Source of the DNA: Polyangiaceae bacterium
GTDB lineage: Bacteria; Myxococcota_A; Polyangia; Polyangiales; Polyangiaceae
DNA length: 64,000 bases
Direction of reading: 5' to 3'
NCBI GenBank assembly: GCA_020846005.1
Contig: JADLEQ010000085.1
Span: 1 to 64,000 of the forward strand
Numbering within the stretch: the first letter of the stretch is position 1; the number at the start of each line of letters is the position of its first letter. Of this stretch, positions 26,084 to 34,960 are shown piece after piece. The notes beneath the pieces were generated by a model. That model had not been told where the DNA came from. It did no database searches and saw only the letters and a list, made by a program, of their open reading frames with translations. The position numbers and the translations under genes are program-made.

Positions 26084-27643
26084 TCACGGCGCGGAGGTCG
26101 CCGCCGCGCCGCGGGCGGTCGCCTCGTCCAGCTCCAAGTGGGTCACCGTGAGCGTGCGGACGACGCGGCCGCCGCGCATCACGTCCCACCGCGCGGCCTC
26201 GACGACCCGGCGCCCTGGCAGCTCGGTCGCCGGATCACGCGGGAAGCGCGAGTCCGTGACGTAGAGCACCGTCGGGTGCACGATCCACGCCGGCCGGGGG
26301 AGCCAGCGGTCGAAGTCGTCGCGGATCGGGCCGTTGCACCCGACCCGGCGCGCGAGCCGCTCGCCGCCCGGCGCCCGGGCGAGCGCGGCCGCGGCCTGCG
26401 CGCACACGATCCAGTGCGGCCCGACCACGACCGGCTCGGCGGCGCCCGCGCGGCGTGCGCGCTCGGCCGCCGCCGTCAGCAGCCCCGGCGCGTCGCGCCA
26501 GGCATGCAGATCGTTGGCCAGATCCCACCGTGGCTCGTAGCTCGCGCCGAGGACGCGCGGCACGACGCCCGTCGTGACGACGACGAGCGCGACCACGGCC
26601 ACGGTGATCCCAGTCGTCCCACAGGCGCGAGCGAGCCGGCGAGGGACCACGTCACCGCGACGCCCGAACTGCACCGCCACGGCGAGGTAGGCGGGGGCCA
26701 GCCAGTGCGGCTCCGCGACGCGCGACCACAGGCAGAGGGCCGCGAGCCCCGCGCCGGGGAGGACCGCGCACCACCACAGCAGCCGCGCGACCTCGCCTCC
26801 GCGCCGCTCGCGGTGGAGTGACCGGAGCGCCAGCCACGCGGCGAACAAGAACGCAGGCGTGACGTAGGCGAGCTGGCCGCCGAGCAGCGCGCCGAGGTTG
26901 CGGAGCGAGACCCCCGCGCGCGACTGCGTCGATACCATCCGGTGGACCACCATGGGGAAGCCCTCCCGGGACTCCCACACGAGGACCGGCGCGGCGAGGA
27001 TCGCGCCGAGCGCGAGCGCGAGCCAGGGCGCGGGCCCACGCAGGCGCGCGCGCGTCGTTGGTCCGAGCCACGTCACGACGAGCGCCGCGGCGAGGAGCAG
27101 CCCCGACGCCTTGGCGGCGCACGCGAGCCCGGTCGCGGCCCCCGCACCCAGCGTGAGCAGCGTCGTCGCGAAGCGTGACGGCTCCCCGCGGAGCGCGCCG
27201 GCCGCGCACGCCAGCGCGGTGAGCCACGCGAGCGCGAGCGGGAGGTCCGGGGTGAGCGCGTGCAGGCCGAGCGCGATCTCGGGGCAGAGCGAGAACCCGA
27301 GCACCGCCACGGCGGCGCCCGCGCTCGAAGCGCCGGCCGCCCGCGCGGCGACTCCGACCAGGAGGGAGGCGAGGGTGGCGAGCGCCGTCGTCGCCGCGTG
27401 CGCCGCCCAGGGAGAGGGCGCCGTGCCGCCGCCGACCCAGCCCGCGAGAGCGCCGACGAGGCCGGGGTGATCGAGGTAGGCCGGCTGCGGGTGGAGCGCG
27501 TAGGTCGCGTACAGCGCCTCCGAGTCTCCGAAGCCCGTCTCCCAGGAGGCCGCGAGCCGCAGCGCGGCGAGGCCGGCGAGCGCGGCGAGCGCCCACCCGA
27601 CGCGCCTTCGCGGTGGCGCAGCCCCGGCGTCGCCGCTCACCAT
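26084..27643 (-). CDS. ArnT/PMT-type membrane glycosyltransferase
   Basis: 519 aa, about ten predicted membrane helices. The N-terminal loop GFGDSEALYATYALHPQPAYL carries the acidic residues (D-S-E) typical of GT83/PMT_2 enzymes that move a sugar from a polyprenyl-phosphate carrier onto lipid A or proteins. A soluble C-terminal periplasmic region follows from about residue 390. Start ATG 27643 overlaps the end of lpxB by seven bases, so a lipid A target is plausible. ArnT adds aminoarabinose to lipid A, but the substrate here is not established. Confidence 0.82.
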   Translation of the reverse strand: MVSGDAGAAPPRRRVGWALAALAGLAALRLAASWETGFGDSEALYATYALHPQPAYLDHPGLVGALAGWVGGGTAPSPWAAHAATTALATLASLLVGVAARAAGASSAGAAVAVLGFSLCPEIALGLHALTPDLPLALAWLTALACAAGALRGEPSRFATTLLTLGAGAATGLACAAKASGLLLAAALVVTWLGPTTRARLRGPAPWLALALGAILAAPVLVWESREGFPMVVHRMVSTQSRAGVSLRNLGALLGGQLAYVTPAFLFAAWLALRSLHRERRGGEVARLLWWCAVLPGAGLAALCLWSRVAEPHWLAPAYLAVAVQFGRRGDVVPRRLARACGTTGITVAVVALVVVTTGVVPRVLGASYEPRWDLANDLHAWRDAPGLLTAAAERARRAGAAEPVVVGPHWIVCAQAAAALARAPGGERLARRVGCNGPIRDDFDRWLPRPAWIVHPTVLYVTDSRFPRDPATELPGRRVVEAARWDVMRGGRVVRTLTVTHLELDEATARGAAATSAP

Positions 27644-28839
27644 GGCCCGACGGGCGAGGGGGCCGGCGCGGAGGGGCGCCTCGGCGGACGGCTCGCCTCG
27701 CCGAGCTCTCGTGCGAGCATCGCCGCGACGCGCTCCGCGGGGCGGGTCGCGTCCGGTGCCCCGAGGCGTCGCGCCGCCTCCCGGCACAGCGCGTCCGACC
27801 GCGCGCGGTCGTGGAGCAGCTCCAGCGCGGCGTCCGCGAGGGCGCTCGGCGTCGCGGCGTCTTGCACGAGCTCCGGGAACGCGCCCGCCTGCAGCGCGAT
27901 GTTCGGGAGGCCGATCCAGCGCGTGCGGAGGGCGCGTCGCGCGACGCCGTACGAGATCGAATCGCCGCGCCACGCCACGACCGGCGGGACCCCGGCGACG
28001 ACGCACTCCGCGGTGACGGTGCCGCTCGCGGCGAGCGCGACGTCGAACGCGGGCAACATCGCCGGCGAGCCGTCGACCACCACCGGCAGGGCGGCAGCGC
28101 GCGCGCGCGCCTGCGCCCAGGCGAGCGCGCGGGTACCGAGCGCGCTCGTCAAGAGGACGCGCGCCTCCGCGCCGCTCCGCCGGTGGCGCAGCTCGGCCGC
28201 CGCGGCGAGCAGCGCGGGGAGCAGGCGGCGCACCTCGTGCGGGCGGCTCCCCGGCAGCACCGCGATGGCGTCCGCGGCGGCCGAGACGCCCAGCCGCTCG
28301 CGCAGAGCGCGCCTCGGCTCGAGGCGGGTGTCGTGCGCGGGGTGGCCGACGTGCTCGGCCCACGCGCCGCTCGCGCGCCAGAGCGCGACCTCGAACGGCA
28401 GGACGACCGCGAAGCGATCCGCGCACGCGGCGAGGCGCCCGGCGCGCGACGGTCGCCACGCCCACACCTGGGGCGGGGCGTACCAGAGCACCGGGACGCC
28501 CAGGTGACGGAGCGCCCTGCCGAGCAGCGCGTTGGGCTCGGACCACCCGACCAGCAGCGCGGCGCGCGGTCGCTGCCGCGCGGCCAGTCGCACCACCGCG
28601 GCGAGGGCGACGGCGACACGCGGCGCGCCGAGCACGGCGCTCGCGAAGCCCATCGCCGAGAGCTCCTCGGCGCGCGCGAGCTGGCGTTGGCCCGCGGCGC
28701 GGAGCGCCGGGCCCCCGACACCGGTCGACGGGGCGCCCATCGCCTCGACGACCCGCGCCGCCATCACGTCGCCGGACGCATCGCCGGCGACCACCAGCAG
28801 CGGCGCTGGCCCAGGCGCGGGGGCGGCCGGAGGTCGCAT
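27637..28839 (-). CDS. lpxB: Lipid-A-disaccharide synthase
   Basis: 400 aa GT19 enzyme that joins UDP-diacylglucosamine and lipid X. Family landmarks: VVAGDASGDVMAARVVEAM at the N-terminus, GVGGPALRAAG, WYAPPQVWAW, GHPAHD, LPGSRPHEVRRLLP and SGTVTAECVVAGVPPVVAWRG. LpxB normally reads GEASGD at the start; this one has GDASGD. It is a peripheral inner-membrane protein. The gene is in a run with a lipoprotein gene upstream and the glycosyltransferase overlapping downstream. Confidence 0.95.
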   Translation of the reverse strand: MRPPAAPAPGPAPLLVVAGDASGDVMAARVVEAMGAPSTGVGGPALRAAGQRQLARAEELSAMGFASAVLGAPRVAVALAAVVRLAARQRPRAALLVGWSEPNALLGRALRHLGVPVLWYAPPQVWAWRPSRAGRLAACADRFAVVLPFEVALWRASGAWAEHVGHPAHDTRLEPRRALRERLGVSAAADAIAVLPGSRPHEVRRLLPALLAAAAELRHRRSGAEARVLLTSALGTRALAWAQARARAAALPVVVDGSPAMLPAFDVALAASGTVTAECVVAGVPPVVAWRGDSISYGVARRALRTRWIGLPNIALQAGAFPELVQDAATPSALADAALELLHDRARSDALCREAARRLGAPDATRPAERVAAMLARELGEASRPPRRPSAPAPSPVGPW

Positions 28840-28888
28840 GTCGCCGGGGCGAGGCTCCCGATCGCGCCACGGGCGCGACCGGCGGAGA

Positions 28889-30016
28889 TCAGTTCTGCGG
28901 GAGGTTCGGGCGGACGTAGTAGACCGTCACGGAGTTCTGCGAGATCTCGAGCGACTGCTCCGCGAACGCCCGAGGCGCGGCGTCGCTCTCGGTGAAGCGG
29001 CCGAGGAAGCGCACCTTGTACTTCTTGCCGGCGCCGGCGCCCGAGTCGTTCGTCGGCGCGTTGATCACGAGGAACAGCGACTGCCGGTAGTCGGAGTAGC
29101 CGCACTTGGGGTTCGGGTAGCTGCCGTCGAAGTAGAGGAGGCGCGGGTCGCGCGGGCCCGTCCCCGAGGGGATCGGCTGGCCCGTGCTCTCGTCGATCAG
29201 CTCGAAGATCACGTTGCCCACGTCGTCGCCCGCGCAGTCGCGGAGCCCGCCGGTCACGATCCCGAGATCCGTCGGCGGAGTCCAGCCGGGGAGGGGGACC
29301 GCGAAGGTCGCCAGCTGGTTGTAGAGCGAGGGTGAGACGGTGGCGCCAGAGAGCTTCGCGGGTGCGGGCTCGACCTGGAGGCCGATGCCGACGAACTGCT
29401 TCGCGATGCCGGGCTTCTCCGCGACGCGATAGGAGACGTACGGGGTCGTCGGCTCGGGGATGTAGAGCTGGCCGTTGTTCAGCTCCGTCGGGCCCGGGGT
29501 CGACGGGCCTTTCGTCGTGCCGGTCACGTACGGAGTCTTGCCGAGGATGCCGACGCCCTCGAACACCTCCACGTCGACGTCCGCCACCAGCGAGCTGCCG
29601 CCGAAGTCCTCTACCTCGAAGACGCGCTGAGCGGGCCCGGCGTCTCCGGCCCCCGCGTCCCCCGGGGCGCCCGCCGCCCCGCCGGCGCCCGCGCCGCCCC
29701 CCTGGATGCACGACCAGTCCGGCGCGACGAGCTGATCGTCCTTGCGCACGACCATCGGCGGCAGGGTCGCGCCGCAGCACTCCGCTGGCGCGCCCTTGGC
29801 GCACGTGCACGAGTAGCCGCTGGCGTCGCTGGTGCAGGAGGTCGCCGAGCTGCTGGAGCCGCCGCCGGTGGCTCCGGCGCCGCCCGAGCCGCCGCCGCCG
29901 GTGCCGCCGGTGGCCGTCGAGCCGGGCTTGGGGTCCTCGTCGCTGCCCGAGCAGGCGGCTGCCGCCACGACCAAGCTCGCGAGCGCCGCGAGCGCAAACC
30001 ACTTCGATTGAGTCAC
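28889..30016 (-). CDS. Hypothetical lipoprotein
   Basis: 375 aa from GTG 30016, chosen because a good Shine-Dalgarno (GGAGG) lies eight bases before it and the signal peptide (TQSKWFALAALASLVVAAAAC) then starts at once. After Cys22 there is S-G-S-D-E-D, a Gly/Ser/Thr linker, a small Cys-rich piece (SDASGYSCTCAKGAPAECCG) and a beta-rich domain in which FFELIDE..TGQPIPSGTG-like and CGYSDYRQSLFLVINAP segments stand out. No family recognised; the C-terminal domain resembles a beta-sandwich. Located upstream of lpxB, but the link to lipid A is only positional. Confidence 0.75.
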   Translation of the reverse strand: MTQSKWFALAALASLVVAAAACSGSDEDPKPGSTATGGTGGGGSGGAGATGGGSSSSATSCTSDASGYSCTCAKGAPAECCGATLPPMVVRKDDQLVAPDWSCIQGGGAGAGGAAGAPGDAGAGDAGPAQRVFEVEDFGGSSLVADVDVEVFEGVGILGKTPYVTGTTKGPSTPGPTELNNGQLYIPEPTTPYVSYRVAEKPGIAKQFVGIGLQVEPAPAKLSGATVSPSLYNQLATFAVPLPGWTPPTDLGIVTGGLRDCAGDDVGNVIFELIDESTGQPIPSGTGPRDPRLLYFDGSYPNPKCGYSDYRQSLFLVINAPTNDSGAGAGKKYKVRFLGRFTESDAAPRAFAEQSLEISQNSVTVYYVRPNLPQN

Positions 30017-30053
30017 TCGAGACCTCCGTGGGACGGAGGGCTCCTTAGCAGAT

Positions 30054-30088
30054 CCGGCCGGTCGCCCCAAGACGGCCGGCTCGGCCGT
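30054..30088 (-). terminator. Overlapping hairpins after the glutamine synthetase gene
   Basis: CCGGCCGgTC (30054-30063) pairs with GACGGCCGG (30071-30079) with one bulge, and ACGGCC (30072-30077) pairs with GGCCGT (30083-30088); the two use the same bases, so only one can form at a time. They lie in the 79-bp gap downstream of the minus-strand gene that ends at 30096. Confidence 0.4.
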
Positions 30089-30095
30089 ACCGCCG

Positions 30096-31544
30096 TCAGA
30101 TGATCTCGAAGTAGCGGCGGCGCTCCCAGTCGGTCACCGCCCGCGCGAATTGCCGCACCTCCCAGTCGCGCGTGCGGACGTAGTGGTCGACCGTCTCCGC
30201 GCCGAGGATCGCGCGCGCCGCCTCGCTGCGCCCGAGCGCGGCGTTCGCCTCCCCGAGCGTGGTCGGGAGCGGGGCGCCGCCGCCGGTGCCGGCCTCGCCC
30301 TGGACCGGGGCGGGCAGCTCCAGCTCGTGCTCGATCCCCCAGAGCCCGGCGCCGAGGCTGGCAGCCATGGCGAGGTACGGGTTCATGTCGGCGGCCGTCT
30401 GCCGGTACTCGACGCGGAGCGCCGGCGTCCCCGCGCCGATGATCCGGACGGCGGCTGTCCGGTTCTCGAACCCCCAGGTCGCGGCGAGCGGCGCCCAGAG
30501 GCCGGGCACGTAGCGTTTGTACGAGTTGATGGTGGGCGAGTAGACGGCGGTGAGCTCCGGCATCAGGGCGAGCTGCCCTGCGACGAAGTGCCGCATCGTC
30601 TTCGACATGCCGTGCGCCCCACGCGGGTCGAAGAACGCGCTCTTGCCGTCCCGCCACAGGGACTGGTGCAGGTGCCCGCTGCAGCCGGGGAGGGACGCGT
30701 CCCACTTCGCCATGAAGGTCGCCACCAGCCCGTTGTGGTGGGCGATCTGCTTGACCGCCGTCTTGAACAGCGCGGCCTGGTCCGCCGCGCGGAGCGCCTC
30801 GTCGTAGCGGATCGCGGCCTCGTAGACGCCGGGGCCCGTCTCGGTGTGCAGCCCCTCGATCTCCACCCCGAAGCCCGCGAGGCCCGTGAGCAACTCGTGC
30901 ATGAGGCCCGCGTCCTGGCCCGTCCGCAGCCACGAGTAGCCGAACATCCCCGGGTCGAGCGGCGTCAGATCGCGGAAGCCCTTCGCCTGCAGGGACTCGC
31001 GGGTCTCCTGGAAGAGGAAGAACTCGTACTCCGACCCGACCTTCACCTCGAAGCCCAGCGCGCTCGCGCGCGCGAGGACGCGCTTCAGCGTGGACCGCGG
31101 GCACGCGGGGTGGGGGCGCCCCCGCCCGTCGCGGAAGTCCGCGAGGAGCGCGACCACGCCGGGCTCCCAGGGGATCCGCCGCAGCGTCTCCGGATCGAGG
31201 ACGGCCAGCACGTCGGGGTAGGCGGTGTGCCAGCCCGTCAGCGTCGAGTTGTCGTACAGCGCGTCGCTGGTGTCCCAGCCGAAGATCACGTCGCAGAAGC
31301 CGAACCCGCCACGCAGCGCGCCCTCGAGCTTGTCGAGCGAGACGTACTTGCCGCGCAGCACGGCGTCGAGATCGAAGCCGCCGATCTTGGCCGCGTGCAC
31401 GCCCTCGCCTCGGAGCCGGGCGACCAGCGTCGACGCCGGCTCACCGCCGCCGCGCTCGCGGCGGACGCCGCGCCCGAGCCGCCCCGCGCCCGCCTTCGCG
31501 CCCGCCTTCGCGCCCGCCTTCGCGCTCGCCTTCGCCTTCGCCAT
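30096..31544 (-). CDS. Glutamine synthetase family protein (possible gamma-glutamylpolyamine synthetase)
   Basis: 482 aa. Catalytic domain shows KVGSEYEFFLF, the PGVYEAAIRY loop, NGLVATFMAKWD, GCSGHLHQSL (Gly-x-Gly-x-H-x-H type ATP site), SYKRYVPGLWAP, NRTAAVRI and the C-terminal RVEYRQTAADMNPYLAMAA. It resembles PuuA/GlnA-like ligases that glutamylate amines more than housekeeping GlnA (no adenylylation Tyr motif is obvious). The first ~34 residues are a Lys/Ala repeat (AKAG units, histone-tail-like) before homology starts near STLVARLR. That extension overlaps the end of the RluA gene. Confidence 0.85.
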   Translation of the reverse strand: MAKAKASAKAGAKAGAKAGAGRLGRGVRRERGGGEPASTLVARLRGEGVHAAKIGGFDLDAVLRGKYVSLDKLEGALRGGFGFCDVIFGWDTSDALYDNSTLTGWHTAYPDVLAVLDPETLRRIPWEPGVVALLADFRDGRGRPHPACPRSTLKRVLARASALGFEVKVGSEYEFFLFQETRESLQAKGFRDLTPLDPGMFGYSWLRTGQDAGLMHELLTGLAGFGVEIEGLHTETGPGVYEAAIRYDEALRAADQAALFKTAVKQIAHHNGLVATFMAKWDASLPGCSGHLHQSLWRDGKSAFFDPRGAHGMSKTMRHFVAGQLALMPELTAVYSPTINSYKRYVPGLWAPLAATWGFENRTAAVRIIGAGTPALRVEYRQTAADMNPYLAMAASLGAGLWGIEHELELPAPVQGEAGTGGGAPLPTTLGEANAALGRSEAARAILGAETVDHYVRTRDWEVRQFARAVTDWERRRYFEII

Positions 31545-32547
31545 GCGTCGCGCGTAGCGAAGGCACCGTGCCGGCGCAACGCTCGCCGGGCTGAGCGCGT
31601 CGCGCCCGCCCGAGCACCTCGAGGAAGTCCTCGGGCAGCTCGCGCTCGAACCGCAGCGGCTCGCCGGTGAGCGGATGGTCGAACCCGAGCACGCCCGCGT
31701 GCAGCATCAGGCGCGGCGCTGGCGGTGACGCCGCGCGCACGGCGGGGGCACCGTAGACGCGCTCGCCGAGCAGGGGGTGCCCGGCCTCGCCCAGGTGGAT
31801 CCGGATCTGGTGGGTGCGCCCGGTCTCCAGTCGACACTCGATCCACGTCACGCCCTCGAGCCGCTCCCGGACGGTCACGTGGGTCACGGCCTCGCGCCCG
31901 AGGCTCGGGTGGAGCGTGGAGCCGCGGCGCCCGTCGCCCCGATCCGCGACGAGCCGCGAGCGGAAGGTCCGCGCGCCGACGGCGCCGACGGCGAGCGCCT
32001 GGTAGCGCCGCTCGACGGTGTGGCGCCTGAGCTGGCCCTCGAGCCCGGCCTTCGCCGCGTGCGAGCGCGCGAACACGAGGAGCCCCGAGGTCTCCTTGTC
32101 CAGGCGGTGCACCACGCCGAGCGCGCCGCGCCCGCGCCCCGCGTGACCGAGGGCAGCGAGCAGGTGAGGCAGCCGCTGCGACAGGGCGCCGCGCTCGCCG
32201 TCGTCGAAGGGCACCGTGCTGATCCCGGCCGGCTTCGCCACGACCACGACGTGGGGGTCGAGCCAGACCACGTCGCGCGCGCCGAGGGCGACCCCGTCGT
32301 CGCGGCCGGGGCGAGGCGCCGCCATCCGGACCGCGAGGCGGTCGCCTGCGTGCACCCGAGCGGCCGGAGCGAGCTCGCGAGCGTCGTTCACCCAGACCTT
32401 GCCTCTGCGGACCAGCTCCCGCGCCCGCTCCCACCCGAGGCCCGGGACGACCTCGCGGAGCGCGCGATCGAGCGCGCGCGCCTCGCCCGGCGGCACCACA
32501 TGCACGGCGTCTGCCAGGGACGAGGGCTCGCGCGGGCGCTGGTCCAC
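31441..32547 (-). CDS. RluA-family pseudouridine synthase
   Basis: 368 aa. N-terminal S4 RNA-binding domain (ARELVRRGKVWVNDAREL, about residues 40-75) and a catalytic domain with the RluA motif HRLDKETSGLLVFA (catalytic Asp in HRLD), RYQALAVG, ETGRTHQIRIHL and GHPLLGERVYG. Modifies uridines in rRNA or tRNA; the exact site cannot be told. Normal RluA proteins end near LPEDFLEVLG; here about 50 extra residues rich in Arg, Glu and Gly follow (EGGREGGREGG), encoded by 12-bp repeats and overlapping the next gene by 104 bp. It begins three bases after the preceding dehydrogenase gene. Confidence 0.93.
   Translation of the reverse strand: MDQRPREPSSLADAVHVVPPGEARALDRALREVVPGLGWERARELVRRGKVWVNDARELAPAARVHAGDRLAVRMAAPRPGRDDGVALGARDVVWLDPHVVVVAKPAGISTVPFDDGERGALSQRLPHLLAALGHAGRGRGALGVVHRLDKETSGLLVFARSHAAKAGLEGQLRRHTVERRYQALAVGAVGARTFRSRLVADRGDGRRGSTLHPSLGREAVTHVTVRERLEGVTWIECRLETGRTHQIRIHLGEAGHPLLGERVYGAPAVRAASPPAPRLMLHAGVLGFDHPLTGEPLRFERELPEDFLEVLGRARRAQPGERCAGTVPSLRATHGEGEGEREGGREGGREGGRGAARARRPPRARRR
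31487..31534. repeat. 12-bp tandem repeat in the RluA/glutamine-synthetase overlap
   Basis: CGCCCGCCTTCG occurs three times perfectly (31487-31522) and once with one mismatch (31523-31534). In the minus-strand glutamine synthetase frame it encodes Ala-Lys-Ala-Gly-type units; in the RluA frame it encodes Glu/Gly/Arg repeats. A 12-bp unit preserves both reading frames. Confidence 0.85.
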
Positions 32548-32550
32548 GGC

Positions 32551-33711
32551 TCAGGCGCCGCCGAGCGCCGCCGCCAGCCACCGCCGGTGGTGGAGGGCGT
32601 CCCCGAGCAAGGCGCGCGACGCGACCGCGCGCTTGAACCAGAGCTGGATGTCACAGTCCCAAGTGAAGCCGTAGCCGCCATGGAGCTGCACCCCTCGCCG
32701 CACCGCGACCGCGAAGGCGTCGCTCGCGTACGCCTTCGCCATGCGCGACAGCGTGTCGTGGCGCGCCGGCTCGCGGGACCACGCGACGGCGGCCCCGAGC
32801 GCGAGGCTCCGCGCGAGCTCGGCGCTGACCATCGTGTCGACGATCGGGTGCTTCACGGCCTGGAAGGCGCCGATCGGCCTGCCGAACTGTTCGCGCTCGC
32901 AGGCGTACGCCCGCGTCCGCTCCAGCACCGCGGCGATGCCGCCCGCCATCTCGGCCGCCAGCAGCGTGCGCCCGCGGGCCTCGACGCGCTCGACGACGGC
33001 ACGCGACGACCGCTCCAGCCGGGCCGCCGCCGGGACGCTCGCCCCCTCGAGCACCAGCCGGGCCGCGCGGCGTGTCGTGTCCACGCTCCGCTCCGCCTCG
33101 ACGAGGACGCACGGGTGCGGGAGCTCGACGGCGAACAGGCCGACGCCGCCGTCGGGCTCGGTCGCGGGGACGATCACGAGCCCCGCCGACGCGGCGCCGA
33201 GGACGTGCGGGCGCACGCCCACGAGCACCCAGCCGCCGCGCGCCGGGACGGCGCGGGTGTCGGCCGCGCCGCGGCTGGCTCCCGAGGGCTCCTCGAACGC
33301 GAGCGTGGCGATCTGCTCGCCGCTCAGGATGGGTGGGATCCAGCGGGCGGCTTGCTCCGGCGTCGCCGCGAGCTCGAGCGCCGAGAGCGCCAGCTGGCAG
33401 GCGAGGAACGGGGAGGGGAGGAGCGCGCGCCCCTGCTCCTCGAAGAGGAGCGCCAGGTGGAGCGGATCCAGGGCGGCGCCGCCGAGCGGCTGCGGCACGG
33501 TGGTGCCCAGCCAGCCGAGCTCCGCCATCGAGCGCCAGGTGCTCGCGTCGTGCCCGACCGGATCGTCCATCAGGCGGCGGACCTCGGAGGTCGGGCAGCG
33601 CTCGGCGAGGAAGCGCCGGGCCGAGGCCCGTGTGAGCTCGTGCTCGTCGGAGAACGAGAACTCCTCGCCCACGTCGGGCAGCGCGAGCAGGTCGAGCGCG
33701 GTCATCGTCAT
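32551..33711 (-). CDS. Acyl-CoA dehydrogenase (shorter subunit-like)
   Basis: 386 aa flavoprotein of the ACAD fold: N-terminal helices, middle beta domain, and the C-terminal YACEREQFGRPIGAFQAVKH followed by QLHGGYGFTWDCDIQLWFK. Substrate binding is weakly conserved in the middle domain (VGVRPHVLGAASAG in place of the usual G-x-K-x-W-I/V-T segment), so it may be the non-catalytic or partner subunit of a two-gene ACAD. Its ATG overlaps the TGA of the next upstream ACAD (ATGA), suggesting a heteromeric enzyme as in steroid or CoA-ester catabolic ACADs. Confidence 0.9.
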   Translation of the reverse strand: MTMTALDLLALPDVGEEFSFSDEHELTRASARRFLAERCPTSEVRRLMDDPVGHDASTWRSMAELGWLGTTVPQPLGGAALDPLHLALLFEEQGRALLPSPFLACQLALSALELAATPEQAARWIPPILSGEQIATLAFEEPSGASRGAADTRAVPARGGWVLVGVRPHVLGAASAGLVIVPATEPDGGVGLFAVELPHPCVLVEAERSVDTTRRAARLVLEGASVPAAARLERSSRAVVERVEARGRTLLAAEMAGGIAAVLERTRAYACEREQFGRPIGAFQAVKHPIVDTMVSAELARSLALGAAVAWSREPARHDTLSRMAKAYASDAFAVAVRRGVQLHGGYGFTWDCDIQLWFKRAVASRALLGDALHHRRWLAAALGGA

Positions 33712-34916
33712 TTCCCCTTCGGGAGGCCGAGCACCCGCTCGCCGATGACGTTGCGGAGGATCTCGCTCGTGCCGCCGCCGATGGTCATCCCGAACGAGTT
33801 CATGTACCCGCGGGTCCAGTCGCCGCCGTGCGGGGCGCGCGGATCGTCGAGCCAGAGCGCCGCGTCGGCGCCGAGCAGCTCCGTCGCGAGCTCGGCGAGG
33901 CGCTGGTTCCACTCGCTGGAGACCAGCTTGTTCATCAAGGGGAGCGCGAACGGGCGCTCCGCGTTCAGCGCCGGCGCTCGCGTCCGCGCCATCGAGAGGC
34001 CGATGGCGGCGCACTCGATCCAGAGCTGCGCGATCCGATCGGCGAGCACCGGATCCGCGAGCGCCGGGGCACCCTCGCGCTCGCGCTCGCGGGCCAGCTC
34101 CACCACGCGCCCGAGCTGAGCGAGGAGCGCGGCCGCGCGCTCGCGCGCGTGGGTCTCCGCCGCGCCGCGCTCGAAGGTGAGCGTGGTCATCGCGATCGTC
34201 CACCCTTGCCCTTCCTCGCCGAGCAGCGAATCCGCGGGGCTCGGCGCGTCGTCGAAGAGCACCTGGTTGAAGCCGCCCTCGCCCGTCATCTTGAGCAGCG
34301 GCTCCACCGTGACGCCGGTCGCGTCCATCGGGAAGAGAAAATACGAGATCCCGGCGTACTTGTTCGCTGCCGGATCGGTGCGCGCGAGGAGGATCATCCA
34401 GCTCGCGAAGTGCGCGACGGTCGTCCACACCTTGTGACCGGTCACACGGTACGTGCCGTCCGCTTGGCGGACCGCGCGGGTCTGGAGGCTGGCGAGATCG
34501 CTCCCGGCCGCGGGCTCGCTGAAGCCCTGGCACCAGAGCTCGTCGCCGCGCAGGAGCGGTGGGAGCATCCGCCGCTTCTGCGCCTCCGTGCCGAAGGTGA
34601 GGATCGTGGGGCCCGCCCACTCCAGGCCGATGAAGTTCACGAGGAACGGGGCGCGGGCGCGCACCAACTCCTCCGTCACGACGCGACGCCGCTCGCGGTC
34701 GACCCCCCGCCCGCCGTACTCCTCGGGCACGTCGAAGCCGAGGTACCCCGCGTCGTAGAGCCGGCGCTGCCAGTCGCGGAGCCACTCGAGCTGCTCGCGC
34801 GCCTCGACCTCGAGGAACGTCTGCGGGAGCTTGAAGGACGGTCGCGCGGGGACGTTCGCGAGCAGCCACTCGCGCGCGCGAGCACGGAACGCCTCGAGCT
34901 CGTCGGGCTGCGACAT
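33708..34916 (-). CDS. Acyl-CoA dehydrogenase
   Basis: 402 aa ACAD. GFDVPEEYGGRGV, CQGFSEPAAGSDLASLQTRA, VTGHKVWTTVAHFASWMIL (the FAD/substrate-binding strand), and a C-terminal GGGTSEILRNVIGERVLGLP. It oxidises acyl-CoA thioesters, passing electrons to ETF. ATG 34916 was chosen because the family N-terminus starts there and the open frame further upstream belongs to the kinase region. The pair of ACADs, an RluA gene and a glutamine-synthetase-like gene form one minus-strand run. Confidence 0.93.
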   Translation of the reverse strand: MSQPDELEAFRARAREWLLANVPARPSFKLPQTFLEVEAREQLEWLRDWQRRLYDAGYLGFDVPEEYGGRGVDRERRRVVTEELVRARAPFLVNFIGLEWAGPTILTFGTEAQKRRMLPPLLRGDELWCQGFSEPAAGSDLASLQTRAVRQADGTYRVTGHKVWTTVAHFASWMILLARTDPAANKYAGISYFLFPMDATGVTVEPLLKMTGEGGFNQVLFDDAPSPADSLLGEEGQGWTIAMTTLTFERGAAETHARERAAALLAQLGRVVELAREREREGAPALADPVLADRIAQLWIECAAIGLSMARTRAPALNAERPFALPLMNKLVSSEWNQRLAELATELLGADAALWLDDPRAPHGGDWTRGYMNSFGMTIGGGTSEILRNVIGERVLGLPKGK

Positions 34917-34960
34917 GGGGCCGGAGGCTACCACGCGCTCGCGCACCGAGCGCGCGACGG

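Noticed and set aside
26084-28870. A single 928-codon frame covering lpxB and the glycosyltransferase
   Set aside because: The first 400 codons are an out-of-frame shadow of lpxB; the real gene starts at ATG 27643.
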